NCBI GenBank assembly: GCA_964457225.1
Contig: CAYWEM010000002.1
Span: forward strand, 62,001-126,000
Origin: CAYWEM01 sp964457225
GTDB taxonomy: Bacteria; Acidobacteriota; Aminicenantia; UBA2199
Direction: 5' to 3'
Length of the DNA: 64,000 bases
In this document: positions 24,281 through 33,288 of the stretch, piece by piece
Layout: each line of letters starts with the position of its first letter
Position numbering within the stretch: position 1 is the stretch's first letter
Made by a program: the position numbers and the translations under genes
The notes under the pieces: generated by a model
The model's database searches: none
What the model saw: only the letters and a program-made list of their open reading frames with translations
Told to the model about the DNA's origin: nothing

Positions 24281-25417
24281 ATGGGGAAAAAAACTCTGTT
24301 GCCGACCATGTTGCTGTTTGCCTTTATGATCATGTTTTCATGGTTGAGTTCACAGGATCAGCCGGTTTTGGACTGGTCCAAGTTCGATTTTGTTCCGGGT
24401 GATGAGATCATTTTTGAAGACGATCTGGCCGGAGAACGAAATGGAGAATTTCCCGCCAAGTGGGATTTGGTTGATGGAGTAGTTGAAATAGCTTCTCTGG
24501 ACGGGGAAAATGTGATCATGTTCAGGCGCTGTAATATCAACAGCACCGGGGGAATCGTACCGCTGATGAAAAACAGCTCTGAGGATTACCTGCCTGAAGA
24601 ATTCACGGTTGAATTTGAAGCCTACTTTGATCAACCAGGTCGGGCCTACAGGATGCTGTTTTATGACGGGAAAAACCAGGTAAGTCTGAACCGGGCGGAA
24701 AACAGAGGCAGCAGCAATCGAAATGACCGGATCAGGATTTATCAGAATTCGGCTGATTTTGGCGGAACCGACCGTAGTTACTATCCGGGATTCAGTGCCG
24801 GCTCCGGAGAAGGCAGGTTGTCGAAACCCGGCTGGAGACGCGTTTCAGTTTCCTTCAACAACAGGGCTCTAAAGGTGTACCTGGATGATGCCAGATTGTT
24901 GAATATTCCAAACATGAATTTCAATCCGCTGGGAATAACCATCGGATATCACAACCCTTCAGGTAAAGACCATCTCGGGTACATAAAAAACATCCGCATT
25001 GCCAAGGGAGCCGTGCCTCTTTACGAAAGGTTCCGGACTGATGGGAAAATCGTCACTACTGGAATACGATTCGACGTCAACCGGGCCACCCTGAGACCGG
25101 AAAGCCTGGGAGTCATCAATCAAATAGTCAAACTGATGCAGAATGATACTGCCCTCAATTTCAGCGTTGAAGGGCATACAGACAGTGATGGAAGTGAAAG
25201 CCATAATCAGAAGCTTTCAGAGGCAAGGGCTGAGGCAGTCATGGCTGAAATGATTAAAATGGGCATATCTCCCACCCGTTTAAAAGCAGTAGGTCATGGT
25301 CAGGCCAGGCCCGTTGCCGACAACGATACGCCTGAAGGGAAAGCCCGTAACCGCAGAGTTGAATTTGTAAAGTTTAAAATCCAGGCCCGGGGCCGCGACT
25401 CTGAATTGAAACCTTAA
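24281..25417 (+). CDS. OmpA-family protein with N-terminal lectin-like domain
   Basis: 378 residues. A signal peptide (KKTLLPTMLLFAFMIMFSWLSS) is followed by a roughly 210-residue beta-rich domain with the pattern of concanavalin-like laminin G/LamG folds (FEDDLAGERNGEFPAKWDLVDG, FTVEFEAYFDQPGRAYRMLFYD). The C-terminal OmpA peptidoglycan-binding domain (about 255-370) contains FDVNRATLRPES, VEGHTDSDGSESHNQKLSEARA and the ARNRRVEF diaminopimelate-binding arginine region. Likely periplasmic or outer-membrane, tied to the cell wall. Strong AGGAGG site. It converges with the Pat-type gene over a perfect palindrome. Confidence 0.85.
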   Translation: MGKKTLLPTMLLFAFMIMFSWLSSQDQPVLDWSKFDFVPGDEIIFEDDLAGERNGEFPAKWDLVDGVVEIASLDGENVIMFRRCNINSTGGIVPLMKNSSEDYLPEEFTVEFEAYFDQPGRAYRMLFYDGKNQVSLNRAENRGSSNRNDRIRIYQNSADFGGTDRSYYPGFSAGSGEGRLSKPGWRRVSVSFNNRALKVYLDDARLLNIPNMNFNPLGITIGYHNPSGKDHLGYIKNIRIAKGAVPLYERFRTDGKIVTTGIRFDVNRATLRPESLGVINQIVKLMQNDTALNFSVEGHTDSDGSESHNQKLSEARAEAVMAEMIKMGISPTRLKAVGHGQARPVADNDTPEGKARNRRVEFVKFKIQARGRDSELKP

Positions 25418-25420
25418 GCG

Positions 25421-25440
25421 GCGCCGGGCCGGCCCGGCGC
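25421..25440. terminator. Perfect 20-bp G+C palindrome between convergent stops
   Basis: GCGCCGGGCC followed by its exact reverse complement GGCCCGGCGC fills the gap between the OmpA-family stop (25417) and the minus-strand stop (25443-25441). The stop-flanking bases extend the pairing (TTAAGCG / CGCTTA, with a bulge). It probably serves both genes as a terminator or mRNA 3' end stabiliser, although there is no T run. Confidence 0.55.
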
Positions 25441-28122
25441 TTACAGGTCCAGGGCGACCTCGACCAGGGAATCCTCTTCATTCATAGTCCTGGCAAAGCC
25501 GAGATGGTCGAAGACCTTGATCATGCGGTGATTGTCACTGGTGGTCTGGGCGGTCACTTTTTTTATGCCCCAGTCCGCGGCGATTTCCAGGCAGTACTCG
25601 GTCAACAGCTTGCCCAGGCCCCGGTTCTGCCAGGCGTCACTGACCAGTACGGCGTATTCCGCCCCGGAGTGGTCCGGATCGGCCACCAGGCGGCCGACGC
25701 CCAGCAGTCTTTTTTTGCCCTCGTCCGTTTCAGCGACGATGGCCATTTCCCGGTCATAATCGATGTAACAATAGCGTACCGCCGCCTGGTGGGTCTGCCA
25801 GTGAAAGAAATAGCGGAAACGGGCGTAAATGGATTCCCGGGAACAACTGCCCAGCAGTTCCATCCAGAGGGGTTCGTCTTCCGGCTTGATAGGCCGCAGC
25901 AGGATTTCCCCGCCGTCGGGCAGGGTCATCTGGCGGAGGTAATGCTCCGGGTAGGGACGCAGGGCCAGGTGAGAATAAGCCCGGTCCGGACCGGGACCGA
26001 TTTCAGCGTCCAGCAGTACCCGGGCGTCCAGAGCGATCATGCGGTCCTGGTCGACCAGCAGGGGATTGATGTCCAGTTCGGCGATTTCCGGGAAATCCGC
26101 GGCCAGGTAAGACAGCCGGATCAGCAATTCGCACAGCCCGGCGATGTCCACTCCGGCGGCGCCGCGGTATCCCTGCAGCAGGGGCCAGATTTTCAGTGAT
26201 TCCAGCATGCGCCGGGCCAGTCTCTCGTTGAGGGGAGGAAAGCCGAGCGCGGTATCCGCGAATATCTCAGCGCTGGTGCCGCCCTGGCCTACCATGATCA
26301 CGGTGCCGAAGACCGGATCTTTTTTTATGCCCAGGATGAGTTCAATTCCGCTCCTGGAATTGATCATCGGCTGTACGGTCACGCCTTCCAGGCGGGCCTG
26401 GGGCCGACGGCGCGCCGCTTCGGCCAGGATGTTGGCGCAAGCGGCCAGGACCATTTCATCGTTACGCAGGTCCAGGGCCACCCCGTTGACTTCTGTCTTG
26501 TGACTGATATCCGGGGAGTTGATCTTCAGAACTACCGGGTAGCCCATACCGCGGGCCGCGGCCACCGCCGCCGCTCCGTCCGGGGCGCTGACCGGCAGGG
26601 CCACGGGAATACCGTAAGCAGCGAGCAGTTGTTTTGAATTCAATTCATCAAGGGGCAGGTCCTTTTCACGCTCCAGGGAGCGGAGCCGGGTCCGCAGTGA
26701 ACCCGGATCGAGCGGGGGAGTCACCGGAATGTCGATCGGTGTCTGGTAGAGGCTTTCCAGGTTGCGCTCGTAATCGACCAGGGTCATGAAAGCCCTGACC
26801 GCCTGCTCCGGAGTGGCGAAGGTGGCCGCGCCGCTTTCGTTAAGTATCCTGATGCCTTCGCGCATGGATTGTCCGCCCATCCAGACCGCCAACACCGGCT
26901 TGGCGGTTTTCTCCATGAGTTGGCCGATGGCCCGGGCCGTACCGCTCGGATTGGTCATGGCCTGCGGTGTCAGAATCACCAGCACGGCGTCGACCCCCTT
27001 GTCCTGGAGAACTGTTTCAACCGCCCTGGCGATCCTCTTGGGCGGTGCGTCACCGAGCACGTCAACCGGATTGCCCCGCGACCAGAAAGGCGGCAGAAGC
27101 TGGTTCAACTCGGTCATGGTGGTTTCGTCGAGCACGGCCGGGGAACCCCCGGCGGCCAGCAAGGCATCGACCGCCATCACCCCGGGACCGCCGGCATTGG
27201 TCACCAGGCCGAGTTTTGGGCCTGCCGGCAGGCGTTTGCGGCCGATCAGCTCGACACAGGAAAAGATTTCTCCGATCTCAAAAACCCGGGCCAGGCCGCT
27301 GCGTTGAAAAGCGGCGTCGTAAACGGAATCGGCCGCGGCCATGGCCCCGGTATGGGAAGCCGCCGCCTGGGCCGAGAGCGGGAAACGGCCGGCCTTGTAT
27401 ACCACTATCGGTTTGGAGCGGGCAAAGGCCCTGGTGGCCGTCATGAAGCGCCTGGCCCGGCTGATGGATTCGATGTACAGGATGATGGAATGCGTTTTTT
27501 CGTCTTCTCCCAGGTAATCGATCAAGTCGGCGAAATCTATGTCCAGAGCGTTGCCGATGGAAATAAAATGGGAAAACCCTATCTTTCCTTCCAGGGCCCA
27601 GTCCAGGATTGAAGTGCAGAGCGCCCCGGACTGGGAGATGAAAGCGATATTACCGTCCCGGGGGAGTGCCGGGGCGAAACTGGCGTTCAGGCCGATGCGC
27701 GGGACTATTACGCCCAGGCAATTCGGGCCCAGCACCCGCATGCCCGGGTTTTCCCGCAGTATGCCTTCAATTTCCCGCTCCAGGGCCAGGCCCTCGGGCC
27801 CGGTTTCCCGGAACCCGGCTGAAACGACGATCGCGGCCATGATGCCGGCCGCGGCGCATGATCTGAGCCAGCCGGGCACTGTATCAGCGGCACTGCAGAT
27901 CAGGGCCAGGTCGGGTACCCGCGGTAATTCCGCCAGGCTTTGAAAACAGGGAATGCCCAAAACGGCTTCAGAGCCGGGATTCACCGGGTAGACCACGCCT
28001 CCGAAACCGCCGCCGACCAGGTTGGCCAGCAGGCGGCCGCCGACACTGCGGGGATTGAGTCCGACCCCGATCAGGGCCAGGCGCCGGGGATTGAACAGGC
28101 GGTCGAGATTTACGGTGGACAT
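25441..28122 (-). CDS. Bifunctional ADP-forming acyl-CoA synthetase/GNAT acetyltransferase (Pat-type)
   Basis: 893 residues: CoA-binding Rossmann domain (about 8-135, RRLALIGVGLNPRSVG), succinyl-CoA-ligase-like domains (about 150-460), ATP-grasp domain (about 480-700, KINSPDISHKTEVNGVALDL) and a C-terminal GNAT domain (about 735-893, EYAVLVSDAWQNRGLGKLL). The length and order match Pat/YfiQ protein lysine acetyltransferases, which acetylate and switch off acetyl-CoA synthetase. His257 in AASHTGAMAAADSVYDAAF occupies the site of the phospho-histidine of active ADP-forming acetyl-CoA synthetases, so the synthetase half may be catalytic and yield ATP from acyl-CoA. Single gene, converging on the OmpA gene. 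Confidence 0.88.
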   Translation of the reverse strand: MSTVNLDRLFNPRRLALIGVGLNPRSVGGRLLANLVGGGFGGVVYPVNPGSEAVLGIPCFQSLAELPRVPDLALICSAADTVPGWLRSCAAAGIMAAIVVSAGFRETGPEGLALEREIEGILRENPGMRVLGPNCLGVIVPRIGLNASFAPALPRDGNIAFISQSGALCTSILDWALEGKIGFSHFISIGNALDIDFADLIDYLGEDEKTHSIILYIESISRARRFMTATRAFARSKPIVVYKAGRFPLSAQAAASHTGAMAAADSVYDAAFQRSGLARVFEIGEIFSCVELIGRKRLPAGPKLGLVTNAGGPGVMAVDALLAAGGSPAVLDETTMTELNQLLPPFWSRGNPVDVLGDAPPKRIARAVETVLQDKGVDAVLVILTPQAMTNPSGTARAIGQLMEKTAKPVLAVWMGGQSMREGIRILNESGAATFATPEQAVRAFMTLVDYERNLESLYQTPIDIPVTPPLDPGSLRTRLRSLEREKDLPLDELNSKQLLAAYGIPVALPVSAPDGAAAVAAARGMGYPVVLKINSPDISHKTEVNGVALDLRNDEMVLAACANILAEAARRRPQARLEGVTVQPMINSRSGIELILGIKKDPVFGTVIMVGQGGTSAEIFADTALGFPPLNERLARRMLESLKIWPLLQGYRGAAGVDIAGLCELLIRLSYLAADFPEIAELDINPLLVDQDRMIALDARVLLDAEIGPGPDRAYSHLALRPYPEHYLRQMTLPDGGEILLRPIKPEDEPLWMELLGSCSRESIYARFRYFFHWQTHQAAVRYCYIDYDREMAIVAETDEGKKRLLGVGRLVADPDHSGAEYAVLVSDAWQNRGLGKLLTEYCLEIAADWGIKKVTAQTTSDNHRMIKVFDHLGFARTMNEEDSLVEVALDL

Positions 28123-28154
28123 TGGAAATCCTTAGAAGAGTTTAATGATCTTGA

Positions 28155-28183
28155 ATTATAACACTTCCGGTAAAAGCATTCAC
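28155..28183 (-). promoter_or_regulatory. Possible promoter of the Pat-type gene
   Basis: TATAAT on the minus strand (28160-28155) is about 33 bases before the start codon. The hexamer 17 bases upstream, GTGAAT, matches the -35 consensus at only three positions. The hairpin element copy C ends 15 bases further upstream. Confidence 0.35.
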
Positions 28184-28198
28184 CCTGTGGCTAAGTTT

Positions 28199-28470
28199 CT
28201 GATTCCCCATATGATTCGTTGGAAAAGGGAAAGGGTGAAGCAAAAGCGAACGTCAAACGAAGGTGCAGGGAACCGACAAAGCCAGGCTGGACGTGCCCTT
28301 CAGGGTAACATGACCACTGTCTGAGCGAAGCGAGTTGGTCATGTTAGTACAGCCTGGTTTATGTCGGTCTGCACCGGAGTGGTGAGCGTTGATTCACCCT
28401 TTACCCGGGGCAAACTCTTTACCTGTCAGATTATTCTAAGTAAACTCAAAAATCAGGTGGAGGATTATGG
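28199..28470 (+). repeat. Dispersed hairpin element, copy C
   Basis: 272 bp, same orientation as copy A and the cleanest copy. The core 28230-28402 has AAAGGGTGAAGC at the left and GATTCACCCTTT at the right, with the same nested arms and inner 11-base stem as in copy A. Starts CTGATTCCCC and ends GGAGGATTATGG. It occupies most of the 359-bp gap between the Pat-type gene and the sensor kinase at 28482; the rest shows nothing else. Confidence 0.85.
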
Positions 28471-28481
28471 GAGTCGACTTG

Positions 28482-29996
28482 CTATCCCGGCAATGGTAAA
28501 AGCAGTAAAAACGAGGCGCCGCCTGTTTCAGCCTGGTCGAGTTCGATTTCTCCGCCCAGGAATTGCACGGTTTTCCTGACATTGGCCAGGCCCAGGCCAC
28601 TGCCGCCTTCCCGGCCGGAAAAAAATGGTTGCCAAATTTTCTCCCGCAGAGAATCCGAAATCCCCGGCCCGTCGTCCCTGAAGGTCAGGCGGAGCGATTG
28701 CCCCGCTTGGTCCGACTCGACGAATATGGAAGAGGCGCCGGCCTGGCGGGCATTGGCGGCCAGGTTGCCGAATATAACGCTCAGCAGGACCGGATCACTG
28801 TCAGGCAGAATGAAGTCCCGGCCTGTAAGTTTCAATTCCAGGCTGTTTTCCTTGGCGGCCGCGGCGATGATTTCATCGATCCGGCATTCCCGGCGGTTCT
28901 GGTCGGCCAGGGGGCGGGCGAAATTGAGAAAAGAGGCGATCACCGCGTTCAAATACTCCACCTCTCTCTTGATGCGGGCCCGAAAATCCTCTTCCGGGCA
29001 GACGGTTGAACTGAAACCGTAAATGGCGGCCAGGCCGTTCTTGATCTCATGAGTGAAAGAGGCGGCAACTTCGCCGAGCAGGGAGTAATTCGTGTGAAGC
29101 TGACTGAGGGCTTCGCGGCGCTTTTCCTCGCTGACATCCCTGATAACGGCCAGGGTGCCAGAGGCGACGGGCAGTAAATCGGCGTTGAAAATGCGGCCGG
29201 CCGATTCTATTTCCCGGCCGCTGACCCGCTCGTAGCGGTCAAGCAGGGCGGCGATTTCCGGGAATGATTTGAACACCACGGCCGGCAGGTTGTTCCTGGC
29301 GCCGGCATGCGAAACTCCGAACACTTTTTCAGCCGCGGGGTTGAAGATTTCGATGCGTCCGGCCTGGTTCAGCAGCAGCAGGGGCAGGGGCATGCTGGCC
29401 ACGATGGAGCGGTTGAGTTCCTCGTTGATAACGGCCAGCCTGCTCTGGGTCGCGACCCGTTCGCTCAGATCCTGAGCGCTGTTCTGCAGTTCGGCCAGGT
29501 AAGTGTTCAAGGGGCCGAGCTCTTCAGCAGGTTCGCGTTCGGGTCTTTTCCTGAACAGGAAGACCAGGTAAAACAGGGCGACAGTGCTCATGACCAGGGC
29601 CAGGATCAACAGGAAAACGGCGATGACCTGCAGGTTTTTCAGGGCGGACAGTAGGGCGGAAGTCAGGGGTTTCACGGCCAGCAGGCCACGGTTCCCGTCT
29701 ATGGGTTGACGCACCAGCACCAGAGGTCCGTCAGGACCGGAAGCGATCTCCACTGAAGCCGGCTGGGCCGGGGTATATTCCAGGCCGGCAAAAAAAGACC
29801 TTTCATCCCCGGTCGCCTCCAGTCCCGAAGCCAGCTTCAGGGCCAGCATTTCAGCCCTGAGCCGGCATTCTTCCAGCAAAGCTTCCTGGGCCCTGCCCAC
29901 CATTCCGGAGGCCGCCTGGCGCAGGTTATCGGTGACAAAAGCGATGATCAGAAACAGGAAAAGCATCATGACGGTGCTGAATCGCCTGTGGTTCAT
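28482..29996 (-). CDS. Membrane sensor histidine kinase (PAS-HisKA-HATPase, NtrB/ZraS-like)
   Basis: 504 residues. Two membrane segments (about 8-25 and 120-148) enclose a roughly 90-residue periplasmic part; then a coiled linker, a PAS domain (MPLPLLLLNQAGRIEIFNPAAEKVFG), HisKA with the acceptor His in ASFTHEIKNGLAAIYG, and HATPase_c (DDGPGIS, GSGLGLANVRK). The class is that of kinases partnering sigma-54 activators. No response regulator gene follows it inside the window: the next sequence is a repeat. Its start overlaps the prepilin peptidase gene by 4 bases, so it is the last gene of the long minus-strand chain from 36806. Confidence 0.87.
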   Translation of the reverse strand: MNHRRFSTVMMLFLFLIIAFVTDNLRQAASGMVGRAQEALLEECRLRAEMLALKLASGLEATGDERSFFAGLEYTPAQPASVEIASGPDGPLVLVRQPIDGNRGLLAVKPLTSALLSALKNLQVIAVFLLILALVMSTVALFYLVFLFRKRPEREPAEELGPLNTYLAELQNSAQDLSERVATQSRLAVINEELNRSIVASMPLPLLLLNQAGRIEIFNPAAEKVFGVSHAGARNNLPAVVFKSFPEIAALLDRYERVSGREIESAGRIFNADLLPVASGTLAVIRDVSEEKRREALSQLHTNYSLLGEVAASFTHEIKNGLAAIYGFSSTVCPEEDFRARIKREVEYLNAVIASFLNFARPLADQNRRECRIDEIIAAAAKENSLELKLTGRDFILPDSDPVLLSVIFGNLAANARQAGASSIFVESDQAGQSLRLTFRDDGPGISDSLREKIWQPFFSGREGGSGLGLANVRKTVQFLGGEIELDQAETGGASFLLLLPLPG

Positions 29997-30757
29997 GCCA
30001 GTAACCAGAAGAAAAACAGCTCACCCAGGAACAGGGCCAGGACTGCGGCCAGCCCGAGGAAAAAACCGAAGGGCAGGGCCATGGTCAGTTTGCGGCGACG
30101 CAGGAGGATGAAAAAAAGGCCGACCGCAAGACCGCTCAGGGAAGCGAGCAGTACGGTGAAGAGGGTCTTTTCCGCCCCCAGGAAGGCTCCGATCAACAGC
30201 ATCATCTTGACATCGCCCATGCCCAGGCCTTCGATTTTTCTCACCAGCAGGTAGAAATAGTAAAGGGCCAGGAAAAAAATTGCCGCCGCCAGGCCGCTGA
30301 GCAATGCCTCCAGCGGTCCCAAAAAGGGATTAAAAAAGGAATACGCCAGGAAAAGCAGGGCGCCGCCCAGGGTCAGTTCGTCCGGCAGGATCATGTGTTC
30401 CAGGTCGATGAAAGCCAGGCATATCATCAGGGCGGAAAAAACGAAAGCAGCCAGGCCGTGCCAGCTCAGCCCGTAGAACAGGACGCAACCCAGGGCGGCC
30501 AGGCCGCTCAGTGCTTCCACCAGCGGGTAGCGGGGCGAAATGCCCTGTCGGCAGAAAGGACAGCGGCCGAACAGGAAAAGATAGCTGAAAAGGGGAATGT
30601 TGTGCCAGGGGCGCAAAGGGGTCATGCAGGTCGGACAGTGGGAAGCCGGCTTTACTATGCTCTGCTCCCGGGGCAGCCGGTGAATGCAGACGTTCAGGAA
30701 ACTGCCGATGATGAGTCCCAGCACCGTTACCGCAATCAGGATGAAGATCGTTTCCAT
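29993..30757 (-). CDS. pilD: Prepilin peptidase / N-methyltransferase (PilD/GspO)
   Basis: 254 residues with about seven to eight membrane segments. The N-terminal methyltransferase part has the two zinc Cys pairs (Cys41/Cys44 and Cys66/Cys69, HCPTCMTPLRPWHNIPL and RCPFC). The aspartic protease residues are Asp118 (AFIDLEHMILPDE) and Asp181 (GLGMGDVKMM). It cleaves and methylates type IV pilin-like precursors at the inner membrane, and is the likely processing enzyme for the MSHA-like platform encoded at 53152-62570. Its 5' end overlaps the TPR gene by 22 bases. Confidence 0.95.
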   Translation of the reverse strand: METIFILIAVTVLGLIIGSFLNVCIHRLPREQSIVKPASHCPTCMTPLRPWHNIPLFSYLFLFGRCPFCRQGISPRYPLVEALSGLAALGCVLFYGLSWHGLAAFVFSALMICLAFIDLEHMILPDELTLGGALLFLAYSFFNPFLGPLEALLSGLAAAIFFLALYYFYLLVRKIEGLGMGDVKMMLLIGAFLGAEKTLFTVLLASLSGLAVGLFFILLRRRKLTMALPFGFFLGLAAVLALFLGELFFFWLLA

Positions 30758-31593
30758 CTGAATACTCTCTTGGGGTCGATACGCCCTTCATCGGGGTCGT
30801 AGATGTAATCATGTCCGAAAAAATCCTGCGGCAGTTTTTCGATGAATCCTTTTTCCACCAGTTCCGCCAGGCTGTGCGGCGGCCGCCGGTGTTTCTCACG
30901 GAAGGTGTCCAGGGCCGACTGGATTCTCGGTAAATCCTTTTCAGCCTTGATCTGGTAGAGGTGGTTCCGGGCGGAATTCATCTCCAGTTCATCGGTGGCG
31001 GTTTCAAGAATTTCCGTCCAGAGCGCCCAGGCGGCCTGCAGATCGTCGTGCATGTAGATCATGTGCGCGGCCAGCCTGCGGATCAGAGGGGGCACGTTTT
31101 CCCTGGCCGCGGCCCGATCGTAATAAAAAGCAGCCCGCTGGTAATCCCTGAGAAACTTGAAGGAGTAGTAACCGGCTTCGTAATCGTATATCCAGGCATC
31201 GGGATTGGCCCGGCTGCCCTTTTCCAGGAGTCGCAGGGCCATTTCCACGTCTTCGGCATCGTAAACCATCATCATGGCGCCGACCACGTAAGGTTCGCGG
31301 TAGGAAGGTGTTATGTCGCTGATGACCTCGAATACCCGTTCGATGTATTCGAAACGGTTGGCGATGGTGTAAGTCGAATAAAACTGGATCGACCAGATGT
31401 AAAGCAGGTCCGCGGCCAGGTTGGCGAAACCGAAGGACAGCAGGCGGATGGTCTGGCCGGCCGGCAGGCTGAGAAAAACCCGGCGCATGGCCTGGTAATC
31501 CCGCTCGGCGTCATAGCGGCCCTGGATCAATCCGGCGGCCAGCAGGGTCAGCACCAGGATAAATACCGGAAAAGATTTTCCGGGAGCTTTCAC
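30736..31593 (-). CDS. TPR-like helical membrane-anchored protein, unknown
   Basis: 285 residues: a signal anchor (VFILVLTLLAAGLIQG), a helical middle with TPR-style pairs (DVEMALRLLEKGSRANPDAWIYDYEAGYYSF, YQRAAFYYDRAAA) and a C-terminal segment (RRPPHSLAELVEKGFIEKLPQDFFG..YIYDPDEGRI) resembling the pseudopilin-like tail seen in other lineages (family landmarks, not contiguous). Translationally coupled to the ABC permease upstream (ATGA overlap). Perhaps a periplasmic scaffold for the exported or assembled product of the neighbours; function unknown. Confidence 0.7.
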   Translation of the reverse strand: MKAPGKSFPVFILVLTLLAAGLIQGRYDAERDYQAMRRVFLSLPAGQTIRLLSFGFANLAADLLYIWSIQFYSTYTIANRFEYIERVFEVISDITPSYREPYVVGAMMMVYDAEDVEMALRLLEKGSRANPDAWIYDYEAGYYSFKFLRDYQRAAFYYDRAAARENVPPLIRRLAAHMIYMHDDLQAAWALWTEILETATDELEMNSARNHLYQIKAEKDLPRIQSALDTFREKHRRPPHSLAELVEKGFIEKLPQDFFGHDYIYDPDEGRIDPKRVFRWKRSSS

Positions 31594-32354
31594 GGGAATT
31601 GCCTCCGCCGGAAAATGATCACGGTCAGGCAGAGCAGGGCGGTGACGTAAGCAAGCCCGTAAACAGCGCTGAGCAGCAGCCGGCCCGGATCAAGGCTTTC
31701 ACCCAGGACAACCGAGTTTTTCAGGTTGAATTTTTCCAGGTTGGGCAGCAGGTAATAGACCAGTTCAGCCATAAAACGCTGTACCGGGGATACTATCTTG
31801 TCCTTGAAGTGATTGAAGGTCCAGACGGTCTGACCAATCAGGAAGAGTGACAGGGTGAAGATCGAAGACAGGATCGGAGTGGAAAAGGAAGAAAAGAGGA
31901 TGGAAATGGCTATGACTATGAGCAGCTGCAGGTAGATGAACAGGATCACCACCAGCAGGACAGGCTGGAACCCGGCTCCGGCCGCCAGCAGAAAAGCGAA
32001 GAAGACCGCGGACATGGCCAGCAGGGCCAGGCCGACGGTCAGGGCCAGGCCGACGAATTTTCCCATGATGAATGCCTGGCGGCTGACCGGCTTGCTGAGA
32101 ATGTTGTATACGGTCTTTTTTTCAATTTCCTTGTAAACCAGGTTGATGCCGGTGAACACAGCCACCAGTACGCTGAAAAAATGGATGGCCGCCAGTCCGA
32201 CGTCCTTGAGCACCTTGATGCGGTCGCCGACGGTCAGGATGCCCATGATATGCGAACTCAGAGCGAAGAAAACTCCGAAGAAGACCAGCAGGTAGAAGAC
32301 CTTGTTGCGGGCTGCTTCCTTGAAGGTGTTTACGGCGATTCCCCTGATGCTCAT
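31590..32354 (-). CDS. ABC-2 type transporter permease
   Basis: 254 residues, six membrane segments, with the NosY/YhaP-like features GIAVNTFKEAARNKVFYLL at the N-terminus and the cytoplasmic LVYKEIEKKTVYNILSKPVSRQAF motif. Forms a transporter with the ATPase directly upstream (4-base overlap). The substrate is not deducible. Confidence 0.88.
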   Translation of the reverse strand: MSIRGIAVNTFKEAARNKVFYLLVFFGVFFALSSHIMGILTVGDRIKVLKDVGLAAIHFFSVLVAVFTGINLVYKEIEKKTVYNILSKPVSRQAFIMGKFVGLALTVGLALLAMSAVFFAFLLAAGAGFQPVLLVVILFIYLQLLIVIAISILFSSFSTPILSSIFTLSLFLIGQTVWTFNHFKDKIVSPVQRFMAELVYYLLPNLEKFNLKNSVVLGESLDPGRLLLSAVYGLAYVTALLCLTVIIFRRRQFP

Positions 32355-33274
32355 TTTTTGTTTATCTCCCTGAGGAAGAGGTCTTCCAGGGTCATGCGCA
32401 CCGGGGAGACCGAGATGATGCGTCCGCCGCCGGCCATGATCCTGGAGATTGTACTGTTGGCTTCAGCTTCGTCCCGGGCCCGGGCCGAGTAATTGCCCTG
32501 GCCGCTGACCGAGGCGATTTCCCGGGGCCAGGCGGCTGATTCAGGTGCGGTGAAGCTGATTTCATGGTAGAGAATGCTGGCGGAAACCAGTTCAAGCAGC
32601 CTGCCTTCACGTATCACCCGGCCGCGCCAGATGATGCCGATGCGGTCGACCATGGCTTCCATGTCCTGCAGAATGTGCGAGGAAAAGAAAATGGTCTTGC
32701 CCTGTTCCTTGAGGCTGAGAATCAGATCGCGCAGTTCCTTGCGGCCGATCGGGTCCAGCCCGGAGAAGGGTTCGTCCAGGATCAGCAACCGGGGATCGTT
32801 CATCAGGGCCTGGGCGATGCCCAGTCTTTGCAGCATGCCCTTGGAAAACTTCCGCAGTTTCAGGTTGCCCTTGTCCGCCAAACCGACCAGCGCCAGTAAT
32901 TCTGGAATTTTCCGCTTGACTTCGGATCTTTTCATGGCGAAAAGATCTCCGCAGAGCTGCAGGAACTCCCGGGCGTTCAGGTAATCGTAGAAATACGGCT
33001 GTTCGGGCAGAAAACCGATAAGCCGCCTGGCGGCCAGGGAAGTCGACGGCAGGCCTTCAATCTCGATGCGGCCTTTATCACTGGATATGAGCCCGATAAT
33101 GCACTTGATGGTGGTGGTTTTACCGGCGCCGTTGGGACCAAGGAAACCGTAGATTTCCCCTTTTTCAACGCTCAGGTTTACCTGGTTGAGCACCGGGATT
33201 ACCCGGAGCATGCTGTTTGAGCGGAAAGATTTATCCAGGCCGCTGATGACCAGGCTGTGAACAGCTTCGGTCAT
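32351..33274 (-). CDS. ABC transporter ATP-binding protein
   Basis: 307 residues. Walker A GPNGAGKTTT, Q loop, signature FSKGMLQRL, Walker B LLILDEPFSGLDP and the switch His (FFSSHILQDME). A C-terminal accessory region of about 80 residues is typical of ATPases paired with ABC-2 permeases. It begins 14 bases after the PPDK stop, so it may be on the PPDK transcript. Confidence 0.92.
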   Translation of the reverse strand: MTEAVHSLVISGLDKSFRSNSMLRVIPVLNQVNLSVEKGEIYGFLGPNGAGKTTTIKCIIGLISSDKGRIEIEGLPSTSLAARRLIGFLPEQPYFYDYLNAREFLQLCGDLFAMKRSEVKRKIPELLALVGLADKGNLKLRKFSKGMLQRLGIAQALMNDPRLLILDEPFSGLDPIGRKELRDLILSLKEQGKTIFFSSHILQDMEAMVDRIGIIWRGRVIREGRLLELVSASILYHEISFTAPESAAWPREIASVSGQGNYSARARDEAEANSTISRIMAGGGRIISVSPVRMTLEDLFLREINKK

Positions 33275-33288
33275 GGGGGCTCTCCGTA

